From assembly GCF_901472495.1 (NCBI RefSeq), contig NZ_LR590469.1, forward strand, positions 2,604,001 to 2,668,000: DNA of 64,000 bases, given 5' to 3'. The position numbers were made by a program, and so were the translations under genes. This stretch comes from Yersinia enterocolitica subsp. enterocolitica. GTDB taxonomy: Bacteria > Pseudomonadota > Gammaproteobacteria > Enterobacterales > Enterobacteriaceae. The first letter of the stretch is position 1; the number at the start of each line of letters is the position of its first letter. Positions 17,923 through 27,356 of the stretch are shown here, in pieces. The notes below the pieces were generated by a model. That model saw nothing but the letters and a program-made list of their open reading frames with translations. It was not told the origin of the DNA and did no database searches.

Positions 17923-20139
17923 ATGTTTGATATTTCTGGCAAAAAAATGCCGAGGAAATTGCCATTCCGGGCAAACTACACCTCAAAAACCTTATTATTG
18001 ACCTCCGCACTGATATTCATCCCCTCTCTACACACTTTGGCGGCAACTCGCGCGCAAGAAACGGCGGCAACAAAAGAAGATAAATTAGTGATAGTTGCCA
18101 AAGCGGGTAGCGGGCAACAAGATGCGGGTTTTGTCGCTAAAAATAGTTCAACCGGCACCAAAACTGATACTCCGCTGATTCGCACTCCGCAATCTATTTC
18201 CGTCATTACCAGCCAGCAAATGCAGGATCAAGGCGCAACTTCTGTTGCTCAAGCATTGCGTTATACCGCTGGTGTGGTGCCGGAATATCGCGGTGGCTCT
18301 AACATGAATGACGAAGTGATCATTCGTGGTTTCGGCTATGCACCGCGTTTTCTCGATGGCTTGAGCTACAACTCATTGGGTGGCGCACGGCGTGGTGGTC
18401 AGATTGATCCGTGGTTATTGGAGCGGGTGGAAGTGGTTCGTGGCCCGGCATCAGTGCTGTATGGCCAAGTCAATCCGGGTGGCCTGATCAATATGGTCAG
18501 CAAGCGCCCAACGGCTGAAAGTATTCACAAAGTGCAGGTAGGAGCGGGTAATAATAGCCTGGCGGAAGCCGCTTTTGATTTTGGCGGTGTCTTCGATGAT
18601 GAAGGGAAAGTTCTCTATCGCCTGAATGGGATTGGCAGAACGCAGGATGATGCGGTGAATACCTACAAGCAGGAACGTTTTGCTATCGCCCCGGCAATAA
18701 CCTTTATTCCGAATGAAGACACCACCTTTACCTTATTAACCAGCTACCAGAAAGAACCCAAAGCCGGTTCACGTAACTTCTTACCGGCGACCGGCACGGT
18801 ATTTGGTACCGCTTACGGCAAAATACCTTACGATTTTAATGTCAGTGACCCGTCATTTGATCAATCTGAACGCGAGCAAACCTCAGTTGGTTATGCTCTT
18901 GAGCATTACATCAATGACACCTTTAAATTCCGTCAGAACCTGCGTTACAGCTATAACAAGCAAGACTATAAGTACTTGGTATTTATGGATTTACTGGCTG
19001 ATAGCCGCACCATGACCCGCCGCCCACAAATTGAACGCCAGACAACCGCTGAGTTTGCAGTCGATAACCAACTGCAAGCTGATTTCTGGACCGGTCAACT
19101 AAACCACACGGTGCTCACCGGATTGGATTATAAACGCACCCGTATTGATAGCCGGTTCTATATGGGCACGGTACAGACAAAATATAATCTGGATTGGGTA
19201 TCACCGGTTTATGGTCTGAATATCAAAGACAGTGACCTGTCACTGAATAGCAGTGATTTGACCAAACTGGATCAGGTGGGGGTGTATTTACAAGATCAAA
19301 TCGAACTGGATAAGTGGAACTTCCTGTTGTCCGGGCGCTACGACTGGTCACAGTTAAAAACCATGAACCGTAAAACCGTCACCCAAGATCAACAAGACGA
19401 TCATGCATTTACCGGCCGTGGCGGTGTGTTGTATGCCTTTGATTCTGGTATCTCACCCTATGTTAGCTACAGCACCTCATTTGAGCCAAGTACCGCCAAA
19501 GGTGCACCTGGCACCGGTGCATTAGACCCGGTCACGGCACGTCAGGTCGAACTCGGCATTAAATACCAGCCGCCGGGCAGCCGCACTTTGCTGACCACCG
19601 CACTGTATGATTTACGTCAGAAAAACATTAGCCAATACGATCAAGCACTGGCCTATAACGTACCAATTGGCGAAGTTCAGTCTCAGGGGATCGAAACTCA
19701 GTTAAACAGTGAGATTAACGATAATATCAACCTTATTGCCGCCTATACCTACACCAAAGGGAAAGTACGGGAAACTAAGACCGCCGCTGAATTAGGCAAA
19801 ATGCCCGCTCGCACACCTAGCCATTCCGCCTCACTGTGGGGTATGTACAGCTTTGATAAGGGTGTGATTGATGGATTATCCACCGGTGTTGGCGTGCGCT
19901 ACATCGGCACCAGTTGGGGTGATGCGAAAAACAGCTTTAAAGTCCCAGCGGTTACGTTATATGACTGGATGATGCGTTATGAACTGGGGCAAGCTTTACC
20001 ATCAATGAAAGGCACCAGTTTGCAGGTCAACGTTAATAACGTATTTAACAAAGAATATGTAGCCAGTTGCGCACAAATGGCGGCCTGTTTCTATGGCAGT
20101 GGCCGTGTTGCTACCGCAACCGTCAGTTATTCCTGGTAA
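17923..20139 (+). CDS. TonB-dependent siderophore receptor, FhuA/FcuA (hydroxamate) type
   Basis: A 738-aa outer-membrane receptor preceded by AGGTAGGG. A signal peptide ends near LHTLAAT, and a TonB-box-like segment (KLVIVAK) follows. The plug domain (about residues 75-185) holds PQSISVITSQQMQDQGA, IIRGFGYAPRFLDGL and RGPASVLYGQVNPGGLINM. A 22-strand barrel ends in aromatic Trp (SYSW). The final hairpin has NKEYVASC and a second Cys six residues later, the same spacing as the C-terminal disulfide of FhuA. This places it with ferrichrome-type receptors such as Yersinia FcuA rather than with FepA, although it adjoins catecholate genes. The ligand therefore cannot be assumed to be enterobactin. 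Transport needs TonB-ExbBD; exbB/exbD are elsewhere in the window. Confidence 0.88.
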   Translation: MFDISGKKMPRKLPFRANYTSKTLLLTSALIFIPSLHTLAATRAQETAATKEDKLVIVAKAGSGQQDAGFVAKNSSTGTKTDTPLIRTPQSISVITSQQMQDQGATSVAQALRYTAGVVPEYRGGSNMNDEVIIRGFGYAPRFLDGLSYNSLGGARRGGQIDPWLLERVEVVRGPASVLYGQVNPGGLINMVSKRPTAESIHKVQVGAGNNSLAEAAFDFGGVFDDEGKVLYRLNGIGRTQDDAVNTYKQERFAIAPAITFIPNEDTTFTLLTSYQKEPKAGSRNFLPATGTVFGTAYGKIPYDFNVSDPSFDQSEREQTSVGYALEHYINDTFKFRQNLRYSYNKQDYKYLVFMDLLADSRTMTRRPQIERQTTAEFAVDNQLQADFWTGQLNHTVLTGLDYKRTRIDSRFYMGTVQTKYNLDWVSPVYGLNIKDSDLSLNSSDLTKLDQVGVYLQDQIELDKWNFLLSGRYDWSQLKTMNRKTVTQDQQDDHAFTGRGGVLYAFDSGISPYVSYSTSFEPSTAKGAPGTGALDPVTARQVELGIKYQPPGSRTLLTTALYDLRQKNISQYDQALAYNVPIGEVQSQGIETQLNSEINDNINLIAAYTYTKGKVRETKTAAELGKMPARTPSHSASLWGMYSFDKGVIDGLSTGVGVRYIGTSWGDAKNSFKVPAVTLYDWMMRYELGQALPSMKGTSLQVNVNNVFNKEYVASCAQMAACFYGSGRVATATVSYSW

Positions 20140-20153
20140 ACTTTCACTTTCAG

Positions 20154-20185
20154 CCGCGCCGGTTGATATATGCTGGCGCGGTTTT
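20154..20185 (+). terminator. Intrinsic terminator after the receptor gene
   Basis: CCGCGCC (20154-20160) pairs with GGCGCGG (20175-20181) and is followed by TTTTA, 15 bp after the stop codon. Confidence 0.85.
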
Positions 20186-20407
20186 ATCCTAACGAATAAG
20201 AATTGCTTAAAGAAAAGTAAATATTTGCTCCAACCCATGCCATTTTGGCGGTTATATTAAAAATAAATCTAATAAATTCAGCCTAATAACTTTTCATTAA
20301 CCTTTCATTCCATTTAACGTAACCGGACAAAACCATTCTAAAAACAGTGGGATAATCCTATACTCGCTAACAGCATTATTTAATCGCGCCATATATTCAG
20401 AGTAAAC

Positions 20408-20851
20408 ATGCCAGCATTTAAAGGAATATCACAGCTTATGCACCGAACGCGCGCCTGTAAAAAGCGCCTGTGCGGCATGCTGCTGATTACCTGCTGGTTT
20501 TTTCTGAATACCCAACTGGCGATAGCTGGCCATCAGTGTGATATTGCCCCTGCCGACTCGCCGGTCTTTAGCCAGCATCAAGGGCATTTACAATCAGACC
20601 CGATGCAACACATGTTGTCGGCGATGGAAATGTCTCATGGTCAGGCGCAAAACTCCCTATGTGAAAAGCATTGTATTCCTGACTCAGTTCAATCTGACAG
20701 CGGGATGCTGGTACTGGCAGCTTTGCCGACCCACACTGAATTAGTGCTAGCGGATATACAGCAAGCCCCGCGCATTCACCGCCTCGACTGGCATATGCCG
20801 CCCATTGTTGGGCCACCCACCGAAATCGCGCTCTGCCGATTTAGAGAATAG
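20408..20851 (+). CDS. Small exported Met/His/Cys-rich protein heading the cus operon
   Basis: The 147-aa product begins with a basic stretch and a hydrophobic segment (LCGMLLITCWFFLNTQLAIAG) that looks like a Sec signal. The mature part is rich in His, Met and Cys (HQCD, HQGHLQSDPMQHMLSAMEM, CEKHCIPD), as expected for a periplasmic metal-binding or copper-responsive protein. I do not recognise it by name; small proteins of this type often precede copper efflux genes. It is followed after 74 bp by cusF and then cusCBA in the same direction. An internal ATG at 20438 is an alternative start. Function as a copper chaperone or sensor is inference. Confidence 0.65.
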   Translation: MPAFKGISQLMHRTRACKKRLCGMLLITCWFFLNTQLAIAGHQCDIAPADSPVFSQHQGHLQSDPMQHMLSAMEMSHGQAQNSLCEKHCIPDSVQSDSGMLVLAALPTHTELVLADIQQAPRIHRLDWHMPPIVGPPTEIALCRFRE

Positions 20852-20925
20852 ATCCAGACAGATTTAACCACATTATTCACGCGTCTTTGCGTGCTGTGCT
20901 TATTTTATGTTTTGGAGCTATTCCT

Positions 20926-21315
20926 ATGAGTACTTTATTTAACGCCGTATCCACCACTGTTACCACTTTAGTTTGTGCTGTTGTACTTTTCTCTGCCCCG
21001 CTGTTGGCCGCCCCCCTATCAATGACAGAAAGTATGCCGATGTCCCATAACCACGGGGCAATGATGGCTGATACCACCACGATCAATACCAATAACTATC
21101 ACTCTCGCGGGCAAATAAAAGCCTGGAATGCCAATAGCGTATCCATCTCCCACAGTGCCATTTCGGCCCTAAACTGGCCACCAATGACTATGTCCTTTGA
21201 CCTGCCGGATAACCTTGCTACAACCCCAATTCCAGTAGGCACTCAGGTCACATTTAGCTTCCGCCAGACTGAACAGGGCTATCAGCTCACCGCCATTTCA
21301 GCACAGCAACCGTAA
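20926..21315 (+). CDS. cusF: Periplasmic copper/silver-binding protein CusF
   Basis: The ATG at 20926, with GGAGC nine bases upstream, begins a signal peptide (MSTLFNAVSTTVTTLVCAVV, cleavage after LLAA), giving 129 aa. An open frame extends 13 codons earlier without a ribosome site. The beta-barrel carries the CusF metal site: the His in ISHSAISAL, the capping Trp and two Met in NWPPMTMSF. CusF captures Cu(I)/Ag(I) in the periplasm and passes it to CusB. A Met/His-rich linker (MTESMPMSHNHGAMM) lies between signal and domain. It is followed after 13 bp by cusC. Confidence 0.93.
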   Translation: MSTLFNAVSTTVTTLVCAVVLFSAPLLAAPLSMTESMPMSHNHGAMMADTTTINTNNYHSRGQIKAWNANSVSISHSAISALNWPPMTMSFDLPDNLATTPIPVGTQVTFSFRQTEQGYQLTAISAQQP

Positions 21316-21328
21316 GGCGGGAGCCATC

Positions 21329-22627
21329 ATGAACCACCTATTGAATCACCCACTGCCGGTGCGGCCTGCGGCTGTATTGCGCTTAGGAATAGCCCGCCTG
21401 CTGATGGCTGCGGCATTCAGTTTACCCGCCCTGAGCCACGCGGCGGATATCACTCTGGATCAGGCGCTGGTCTCGGCAGAGCGCTACTCTGCCGAGTTAT
21501 CTGCGAATCAGCATCAGGTTAATGCGCTGGAAAACATGGCCAGTTCTGCCACCCAACTGCCTGATCCCAAATTGAAGTTTGGTATAGAAAACCTGCCAGT
21601 TGGGGGCAGCAATGCCCGCCGTTTTACCCGCGAGGGCATGACCATGCAGCGGATCGGCATCATGCAGGATTATGTCAGCAGTGATAAACGGCAAAGAAAA
21701 GCCGATACCCTCAGTGCCGAAGCGCGTAAAACCGCAGCGGGCAACGAAACCATCCGCACCAGATTACAAAAGGAAACCGCGCAAGCCTGGCTAGATCTGG
21801 CACTCACCGAGCAAGCCGCGAGTGATGCCAAGGTTTTAGTGCAGGAGAGCGAAAAACAGATAGCACTACAACGGGCCGGAGTTGCCAGTGGTGGTGCGTT
21901 ACCCAGCAGTGTGTTGGATGCGCGTCTGACCCTGGCGGCGATGCAAGATAGACTAACCACCGCACAACGCGACGTGGCTTTGGCGCAGACCCGACTGACC
22001 CAGTTAACCGGTATTGAAGTTCAGCACGTCGATGGCCCCTTACCCAAGTTCTCCCGCCTACCCGCTGCTATCACCGTGTTGCGCGATAGCATTAACCAGC
22101 ATCCGGAAATCTTGCTCGCCAGCCGCGAAGCGGAGGTTGCTAAAGCACGTTCGGCGCAATCAGCCATTGCGGCGATTCCGGATATCGGTATTGAAGTTTA
22201 TTACGCCAAACGCGCAGAAGAATATGAGGATATGGCAGGAGTGATGGTAACCGTCGATCTGCCGCTATTTCGCTCGCAACGTCAGGATAAAGACTATGCC
22301 GCGGATGTCTCGCGAACCATGGAAGCCAACGACCAGCTCACCCTACTGACCCGTAACCATCGGGCGCAGCTCGACACGCTGCTAGCGCAATATCAGGCCA
22401 CACAGCAGTTATGGCAGCGACAGATTAACGCTGTTTTACCGCTGCAAAAACAACGTGTTGATTTGATGATGGCACAGTATCAAGCCAATAAAAGCGATTT
22501 GAGCAGTGTACTGGAAGCCCGGCGCGCCCTGCTCGATAGCCAGCTCAACACCAGCAATGCCGCCAGAGAATTAGCCCGTACCTGGGCTGCTATCCGTTAT
22601 CTGACCCCGCAGGAGAGCGTGCGATGA
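21329..22627 (+). CDS. cusC: Outer-membrane efflux protein CusC (TolC family)
   Basis: A 432-aa outer-membrane factor with the duplicated TolC-family layout. The N-terminal signal ends at LSHAA and lacks the lipobox Cys seen in E. coli CusC, which resembles CzcC-type channels. ITLDQALVSAERYSAELSAN starts the first repeat, and the coiled-coil halves follow with a second repeat from about residue 255 (HPEILLASREAEVAKARSAQ). It should form the exit duct of the CusCBA copper/silver pump. It is preceded by GGCGGGAG, and its stop overlaps the cusB start by four bases (ATGA at 22624). Confidence 0.9.
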   Translation: MNHLLNHPLPVRPAAVLRLGIARLLMAAAFSLPALSHAADITLDQALVSAERYSAELSANQHQVNALENMASSATQLPDPKLKFGIENLPVGGSNARRFTREGMTMQRIGIMQDYVSSDKRQRKADTLSAEARKTAAGNETIRTRLQKETAQAWLDLALTEQAASDAKVLVQESEKQIALQRAGVASGGALPSSVLDARLTLAAMQDRLTTAQRDVALAQTRLTQLTGIEVQHVDGPLPKFSRLPAAITVLRDSINQHPEILLASREAEVAKARSAQSAIAAIPDIGIEVYYAKRAEEYEDMAGVMVTVDLPLFRSQRQDKDYAADVSRTMEANDQLTLLTRNHRAQLDTLLAQYQATQQLWQRQINAVLPLQKQRVDLMMAQYQANKSDLSSVLEARRALLDSQLNTSNAARELARTWAAIRYLTPQESVR

Positions 22628-24162
22628 AAAAGTATTTTAGCCTGACTTTAGTGGCCGTCGCCGTCATCAGTGGCATCGCTGGTTATCTGCTCGGAAAACC
22701 GGCATCACATGCCATATCAACCGTTGCTGCAAGCCCCGAAGTCACTGCAGAAAACAGCCGCAAAGTGCTGTATTGGTACGATCCGATGTCCCCCGGTCAA
22801 CGCTTTGATAAACCGGGAAAATCTCCGTTTATGGATATGGAACTTGTGCCGCGCTATGCCGGTGAAACCGTGGAAGATGGTGGCGTCACGATCAGCGCCC
22901 GTCAACAGCAAAATTTGGGGCTGCGCACCGCGCCAGCAGAAATGCGTACACTCAACTATCGCCTTACTGGCTACGGCACCGTGGCAACAGATGAGCGCAG
23001 TGTACAAGTCATCGCTGCCCGCGCTAACGGCATTATCGAGCAATTATATGTGCGCGCTAATCAGCAGCCGGTGACAAAAAATCAACCCTTGGCGCAGTTA
23101 TGGATTCCCGACTGGAGTGCTGCCCAGCAAGAGTATCTGGCTATTCGCACATTGGGTGACCGCGCATTAACTGCGGCGGCCCGCCAACGGTTACAGCTGC
23201 AATTTATGCCAGAAGAGGTGATTCGCAGTGTCGAAAAAAGTGGCCAGCCACAAACTCGGGTGACACTGCGCTCCCCTGCCAATGGTTATGTCAATAAACT
23301 GGATATCCGTGCCGGTTCGCAAGTCACAGCAACGCAATCCCTGTTTGAGTTAGCCAGCCTCGATCCGGTGTGGATTGTGATGGATTATCCGCAATCGCAA
23401 GCCAGTTTAGTCCGGATCGGCAGTGAAGTTACTGCTACTACGGCCAGTTGGCCGGGTGAGTCCTTCCACGGCAAAGTCAGTGTATTATTGCCCAATATGG
23501 ATCTCGCAACCCGCACTCTGAAAGCGCGTATCACCTTGGAAAACTCACAACAACAGCTCAAACCGGGTATGTACCTAAATGTGCAATCGACACCAACGGA
23601 TACGCTTGAGCCAGTGCTGGTCATTCCACAGGAAGCCTTATTGATGACGGGCAGCCGCAACACTGTATTACTGGCAGAAGGAAATGGTCACTTTAAGCCA
23701 GTTGAAGTCAGTGCCGGGCAAACTCAGGACGGTTGGGTAGAAATCAAATCGGGGCTGAGTCATGGTCAGTTGGTGGTGACCTCCGGGCAGTTCCTGATTG
23801 ATTCAGAAGCCAGCTTGCAAAGTACCCTGCCGCAAATGGCTGACACCCCAGAACCCCAGGTGCCAGCCGTTGATAACACCACACCAGCGCCGGTCGATAT
23901 TTACTCGGTACAAGGGGAGGTCAATGCGATTAATGGCTCAACAATCACGCTTTCGCATGGCGCGATAGCCGCCTTGAAATGGGGCGCGATGACCATGGAT
24001 TTCTTGCTGCCAGCGGGCAAGTTATCAGCGGATATACATGTCGGTAGTCAGGTCAATTTCACCTTTATTTTGAATGAACAAGTCGCACAGATCCGCCAGA
24101 TCCAGCCGGTAAAAGCCAATAACTCCAATAACAACATGGATATTCATGGGAGCCACTTATGA
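22624..24162 (+). CDS. cusB: Copper/silver efflux adaptor CusB with fused C-terminal CusF domain
   Basis: The membrane-fusion protein of the CusCBA pump, 512 aa against about 407 in E. coli. One membrane anchor (residues 5-22) is followed by the metal-capture segment LYWYDPMSPGQRFDKPGKSP plus FMDMELVPRY, which holds the Met trio known to bind Cu(I)/Ag(I) in CusB. Next come the lipoyl/hairpin region, the barrel (TRVTLRSPANGYVNKLDIRA) and the membrane-proximal domain. After a Pro-rich linker (about 405-424), residues 425-500 form a second domain with LSHGAIAALKWGAMTMDF. This repeats the His, Trp and two Met ligands of CusF. The adaptor thus carries its own chaperone in addition to the separate cusF gene. 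It overlaps both neighbours by ATGA, so cusCBA is translationally coupled. Confidence 0.93.
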   Translation: MKKYFSLTLVAVAVISGIAGYLLGKPASHAISTVAASPEVTAENSRKVLYWYDPMSPGQRFDKPGKSPFMDMELVPRYAGETVEDGGVTISARQQQNLGLRTAPAEMRTLNYRLTGYGTVATDERSVQVIAARANGIIEQLYVRANQQPVTKNQPLAQLWIPDWSAAQQEYLAIRTLGDRALTAAARQRLQLQFMPEEVIRSVEKSGQPQTRVTLRSPANGYVNKLDIRAGSQVTATQSLFELASLDPVWIVMDYPQSQASLVRIGSEVTATTASWPGESFHGKVSVLLPNMDLATRTLKARITLENSQQQLKPGMYLNVQSTPTDTLEPVLVIPQEALLMTGSRNTVLLAEGNGHFKPVEVSAGQTQDGWVEIKSGLSHGQLVVTSGQFLIDSEASLQSTLPQMADTPEPQVPAVDNTTPAPVDIYSVQGEVNAINGSTITLSHGAIAALKWGAMTMDFLLPAGKLSADIHVGSQVNFTFILNEQVAQIRQIQPVKANNSNNNMDIHGSHL

Positions 24163-27100
24163 TTGCCGCCATTATCCGCTGGTCGTTACGCAACCGGTTA
24201 TTGGTGCTACTGGGCGCGGTGATGATGGCCGCTTGGGGAATTTGGTCACTGCAACAAACCCCACTGGATGCGCTACCGGATCTCTCCGACACCCAAGTGA
24301 TCATTCGCGTCAGTTATCCCGGCAAAGCGCCGCAAGTGGTGGAGGATCAGGTCACTTACCCACTCACCACCACCATGCTGTCAGTGCCCGGCGCTAAAAC
24401 AGTGCGCGGCTTTTCCATGTTCGGTGATGCCTATGTCTATGTTTTATTTGATGATGGTACCGATCCTTACTGGGCGCGCTCACGGGTGCTGGAGTATCTC
24501 AGTCAGGTGCAATCTACCCTGCCCGCTGAGGCCAAAGCGGCACTGGGGCCAGATGCTACTGGCGTCGGCTGGATCTATGAATATGCATTAATCGATAGAA
24601 CCGGCAAACACAGTCTGGCCGATTTGCGCGCATTACAAGATTGGACACTCAAGTTTGAGCTGAAGACGGTGCCCAATGTTTCGGAAGTCGCCAGTGTTGG
24701 CGGCATGGTGCGCCAATATCAAGTGATTCTTGATCCGGAAAGGATGCGTGCGCTGAATCTATCTCATCAGCAAATCGCCAGTGCCATTGCCGACAGCAAT
24801 CAGGAGGGAGGCGGCTCGGTACTGGAAATGGGGGCCGCCGAATATATGGTGCGCGCCAGCGGCTATCTAAAAACGCCAGATGATTTTAGGAATATCGTGA
24901 TCACCGCGCGTGATGGCATTCCTATTTTACTGTCCGATGTCGCCACCGTGCGCATAGGGCCAGAAATGCGGCGCGGCGTGGCAGAATTGAACGGTGAAGG
25001 GGAAGTCGCTGGCGGCATCATTGTGATGCGCTACGGCAAAAATGCGCTGGAAACCATCAACGGCGTGAAAGAGAAGCTACAACAGATTCAGCGCAGCTTG
25101 CCCGCCGGAGTGGAAATTGTGCCGGTTTATGACCGCTCACACCTGATTACTCAGGCCATCGACAGCTTGTCATTTAAGTTGTTGGAAGAGTTTTTAGTGG
25201 TCGCGGTTATCTGCTCGCTGTTTTTGTTCCACTTCCGTTCGGCGCTGGTCGCCATCATCACCCTGCCCCTTGGCATCCTTGGTGCCTTTATTGTTATGCA
25301 CTATCAAGGGGTTAATGCCAATATTATGTCGCTGGGCGGCATCGCCATAGCCATTGGTGCCATGGTAGATGCGGCGATCGTGATGATCGAAAACATGCAC
25401 AAAGTATTAGAACAATGGCGGCGGGATCACCCCGGTCAAACACCAGTCAGCCAAGATTATTGGCGCATTTCGGAGCAGGCGGCGATTGAAGTCGGCCCGG
25501 CTCTGTTTTGCAGTTTATTGATTATCACTTTGTCATTCATTCCGGTCTTTACCCTACAGGCGCAGGAGGGGCGGATGTTTTCCCCACTGGCCTTTACGAA
25601 AACCTATGCCATGGCGGTTTCTGCCGGTTTAGCGATAACGTTGGTGCCGGTATTAATGGGGTATTTTATTCGCGGGAAGATTCCTGACGAAAATGCGAAT
25701 CCGATTAATCGCTGGCTCATCGCCCTTTATCACCCAGTATTGACCGCGGTGCTGGCACGGCCCAAAACGACCCTGGCCGTGGCAGGGATGTTATTGCTGG
25801 CAACCTTATACCCACTAAGCCGCTTGGGCAGCGAGTTTATGCCCGCTTTGGATGAAGGCGATTTACTGTATATGCCCTCAACCTTACCGGGAATTTCAGT
25901 GCGAGAAGCCAGCCATTTGCTGCAACAAACGGATCGTTTAATCAAAACAGTACCCGAAGTGGATACCGTGTTTGGTAAAGCCGGGCGTGCAGAAACAGCC
26001 ACCGATCCCGCGCCACTCACTATGATCGAAACCACCATTCGGTTTAAACCCAAAAATCAATGGCGGCCGGGCATGACCATGGATAAGTTGATCGAAGAAC
26101 TGGACGCCAGGGTCAATGTTCCCGGTATTGCCAATTTGTGGGTGCCACCGATCCGCAATCGACTGGACATGCTATCTACCGGGATCAAAAGCCCGGTGGG
26201 AATCAAAGTGAACGGCAAAAATGTGCAGCAAATTGAGCAGGTGGCACAGCAAATTGAGCAAGTGGTACGTAAAGTGCCAGGCGTGACCTCAGCGCTGTCT
26301 GAACGACTGGCCGGTGGCCGCTATGTGGATATCGACATCGATCGCCAACGAGCCGCCCGCTATGGTGTTTCGGTTAAAGAGCTGCAATCGTTGGTGGAAA
26401 CCGTGATTGGCGGGCAAAACATCGGTGAAACCATTGAAGGCCGCGAGCGCTATCCCATCAATCTGCGTTATCCACGAGAAATTCGTGATTCACTACAGAA
26501 ATTACGCGACTTACCGGTTGTCACCGCCAGTGGCGGGCAAGTGGCATTATCTGAACTGGCGGATATTAAAGTAACAGAAGGCCCGCCGATGCTGAAAAGT
26601 GAAAATGCGCGCTTATCCGATTGGGTTTACGTCGATCTGCGGGGGCGGGATTTAAAATCAGCCGTCACAGATATGCAACAGGCCGTCGCTCAGCAAGTCA
26701 AACTACCGGAGGGCGTCTCGCTCAGTTGGTCTGGGCAATTTGAATATCTGGAGCGGGCAACAGCGAAACTGAAAATTGTCCTACCGGTTACCTTGACTAT
26801 CATTTTCGTGCTGCTGTATGTGACTTTCAGCACTGTCCGTGATGCCGCTTTGATTATGGCAACCCTGCCGTTTTCCTTGATTGGCGGGGTCTGGTTGCTC
26901 TATGGGCTGGGCTATAACTTTTCAGTGGCTGCCGCAGTCGGCTTTATTGCGTTGGCGGGGGTAGCGGCAGAGTTCGGCGTGATCATGGTGCTGTATCTCA
27001 ATCAGGCAGTCAAAAAACATCAACGGCCCGGTATACCGATGACGGCCAATGAAATGAGTGCTGCCATTCACGAAGGTGCGGTATTGCGAGTGCGACCAAA

Positions 27101-27290
27101 AGCCATGACAGTTGCGACCATTACGGCCGGCTTGCTGCCTATTATGTGGGGAGGTGGCACCGGTTCGGAAGTTATGCAGCGCATCGCCGCCCCGATGATC
27201 GGTGGGATGGTGAGCGCGCCATTACTTTCCATGCTGGTTATTCCGGCGGTGTATATGTTGCTACATAAAAAAGACAGGAAACAACACTAA
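24159..27290 (+). CDS. cusA: Copper/silver efflux RND pump CusA
   Basis: A 1043-aa heavy-metal-efflux RND transporter. It has 12 membrane helices in two halves with large periplasmic domains after helices 1 and 7. Helix 4 has the proton-relay motif GAMVDAAIVMIENMHK, and the second half ends with the repeat-related AAEFGVIMVLYL and VRPKAMTVATITAGLLPIMWG. The periplasmic porter region holds Met residues (for example in NRLDMLSTGIKSP), consistent with the Met relay that moves Cu(I)/Ag(I). With CusB and CusC it expels the metals from cytoplasm or periplasm. It is the last gene of the operon. No cusRS two-component genes are adjacent, so the regulator must lie elsewhere. Confidence 0.95.
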   Translation: MIAAIIRWSLRNRLLVLLGAVMMAAWGIWSLQQTPLDALPDLSDTQVIIRVSYPGKAPQVVEDQVTYPLTTTMLSVPGAKTVRGFSMFGDAYVYVLFDDGTDPYWARSRVLEYLSQVQSTLPAEAKAALGPDATGVGWIYEYALIDRTGKHSLADLRALQDWTLKFELKTVPNVSEVASVGGMVRQYQVILDPERMRALNLSHQQIASAIADSNQEGGGSVLEMGAAEYMVRASGYLKTPDDFRNIVITARDGIPILLSDVATVRIGPEMRRGVAELNGEGEVAGGIIVMRYGKNALETINGVKEKLQQIQRSLPAGVEIVPVYDRSHLITQAIDSLSFKLLEEFLVVAVICSLFLFHFRSALVAIITLPLGILGAFIVMHYQGVNANIMSLGGIAIAIGAMVDAAIVMIENMHKVLEQWRRDHPGQTPVSQDYWRISEQAAIEVGPALFCSLLIITLSFIPVFTLQAQEGRMFSPLAFTKTYAMAVSAGLAITLVPVLMGYFIRGKIPDENANPINRWLIALYHPVLTAVLARPKTTLAVAGMLLLATLYPLSRLGSEFMPALDEGDLLYMPSTLPGISVREASHLLQQTDRLIKTVPEVDTVFGKAGRAETATDPAPLTMIETTIRFKPKNQWRPGMTMDKLIEELDARVNVPGIANLWVPPIRNRLDMLSTGIKSPVGIKVNGKNVQQIEQVAQQIEQVVRKVPGVTSALSERLAGGRYVDIDIDRQRAARYGVSVKELQSLVETVIGGQNIGETIEGRERYPINLRYPREIRDSLQKLRDLPVVTASGGQVALSELADIKVTEGPPMLKSENARLSDWVYVDLRGRDLKSAVTDMQQAVAQQVKLPEGVSLSWSGQFEYLERATAKLKIVLPVTLTIIFVLLYVTFSTVRDAALIMATLPFSLIGGVWLLYGLGYNFSVAAAVGFIALAGVAAEFGVIMVLYLNQAVKKHQRPGIPMTANEMSAAIHEGAVLRVRPKAMTVATITAGLLPIMWGGGTGSEVMQRIAAPMIGGMVSAPLLSMLVIPAVYMLLHKKDRKQH

Positions 27291-27309
27291 ATCTCAAAAG
27301 TATTACTAT

Positions 27310-27347
27310 AGCCCTGCGTTCTGGTTTGCAGGAGTCAGGGCTTTATT
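27310..27347. terminator. Terminator between convergent cusA and alkB
   Basis: AGCCCTG (27310-27316) pairs with CAGGGCT (27336-27342) followed by TTATTATT on the plus strand. It begins 19 bp after the cusA stop and lies just before the alkB stop, so it may serve both genes. Confidence 0.7.
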
Positions 27348-27356
27348 ATTGATTTC

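Noticed and set aside
20140..20407. CusR-type box before the cus operon
   Set aside because: No convincing inverted repeat of the known CusR type was found in the gap.
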